Source: Rickettsiales bacterium
GTDB taxonomy: Bacteria; Pseudomonadota; Alphaproteobacteria; Rs-D84
Reading direction: 5' to 3'
Assembly (NCBI GenBank): GCA_031259365.1
Contig: JAIRLP010000048.1
Coordinates: 1-5,418, forward strand
Length of the DNA stretch: 5,418 bases
The notes below the pieces were generated by a model. It did no database searches and was not told where the DNA came from. It saw only the letters and a list, made by a program, of their open reading frames with translations. Positions 5,322 to 5,418 of the stretch are shown here, piece after piece (position 1 is the stretch's first letter; each line of letters starts with the position of its first letter). Made by a program: the position numbers and the translations under genes.

Positions 5322-5418
5322 TAAGAAAGTTTTTGATCTTCAAAGTGATTTTAAGCCTATGGGCGACCAGCCGACCGCTATTAAGGAATTAGAGCAGGGG
5401 CTGGGCGATAGTCGTAAA
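5317..5418 (+). CDS. uvrB: UvrABC excinuclease subunit B, N-terminal fragment (3' end outside window)
   Basis: Thirty-four codons are visible. UvrB is the damage-verifying helicase-like subunit of nucleotide excision repair, working with UvrA and UvrC on DNA in the cytoplasm. The visible residues include FDLQSDFKPMGDQPTAI and then a helix ending in LEQGLGD, matching the conserved UvrB N-terminus (F.P.GDQP.AI..L..G), which precedes the Walker A motif; Walker A itself would lie just past the window edge. I chose GTG at 5317 because the homologous N-terminus begins about there. A TTG at 5290 is in frame but would add an unconserved-looking extension. No good Shine-Dalgarno precedes the GTG. The gene diverges from the AsmA-like gene and no SOS box of the alphaproteobacterial GTTC-N7-GTTC kind is visible upstream. 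Confidence 0.92.
   Translation, partial: MNKKVFDLQSDFKPMGDQPTAIKELEQGLGDSRK

Noticed and set aside
5137..5343. Minus-strand frame of 68 codons before and over the start of the AsmA-like gene
   Set aside because: It overlaps the AsmA-like start in another frame, runs antisense into the uvrB start, and has low-complexity, family-less content; the GTG with GGAGGG explains the region better.

Overview
The window looks like a piece of a chromosome from a moderately AT-rich, probably uncultured or host-associated alphaproteobacterium. The assignment rests mainly on the aspartyl-tRNA synthetase, whose signature stretches (RDHG in the anticodon-binding fold, QAPQ, SPEGARDF, the RAIPAP and PRSFFDKL region of the GAD insertion, REVVAFP) read as alphaproteobacterial. 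The AsmA-family envelope protein fits a Gram-negative cell. There is no mobile element, CRISPR array, rRNA or recognisable tRNA gene.

Layout. (1) 1-578, +: the 3' part of an unrecognised protein gene, closed by an intrinsic terminator (594-624). (2) 625-865: a long aspS leader with a good promoter (TTGAAA, 16 bp, TAGAAT). It is followed by what I read as a T-box riboswitch: a short Stem I (678-729), a textbook T-box antiterminator/antisequestrator with the UGGCACC bulge (743-780), and a hairpin that can hide the aspS ribosome-binding site (834-860). (3) 866-2635, +: complete aspS, ending at a strong, probably bidirectional terminator (2657-2683). (4) 2685-5153, -: a complete 822-residue AsmA-like protein, convergent with aspS. 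(5) 5154-5316: a divergent intergenic region with the promoter and long, repeat-rich leader of the AsmA-like gene. (6) 5317-5418, +: the first 34 codons of uvrB, cut by the window edge.

The centre of interest is the aspS leader. T-boxes sense uncharged tRNA and are classically a Firmicutes device, also known in Actinobacteria, Chloroflexi, Deinococcus-Thermus and some deltaproteobacteria. I know of no described alphaproteobacterial example. The element is coherent for aspartate. The variable base of the T-box bulge is C, matching the G73 discriminator of tRNA-Asp. A GAU aspartate codon lies on the 3' side of Stem I. No intrinsic terminator lies between the T-box and aspS, and the ribosome-binding site can be paired away, so control is probably at translation. 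The architecture is very compact, with no Stem II or III and only a 13-nt linker. The other genes look like ordinary housekeeping functions (DNA repair, envelope biogenesis) with no evident functional link to aspS.
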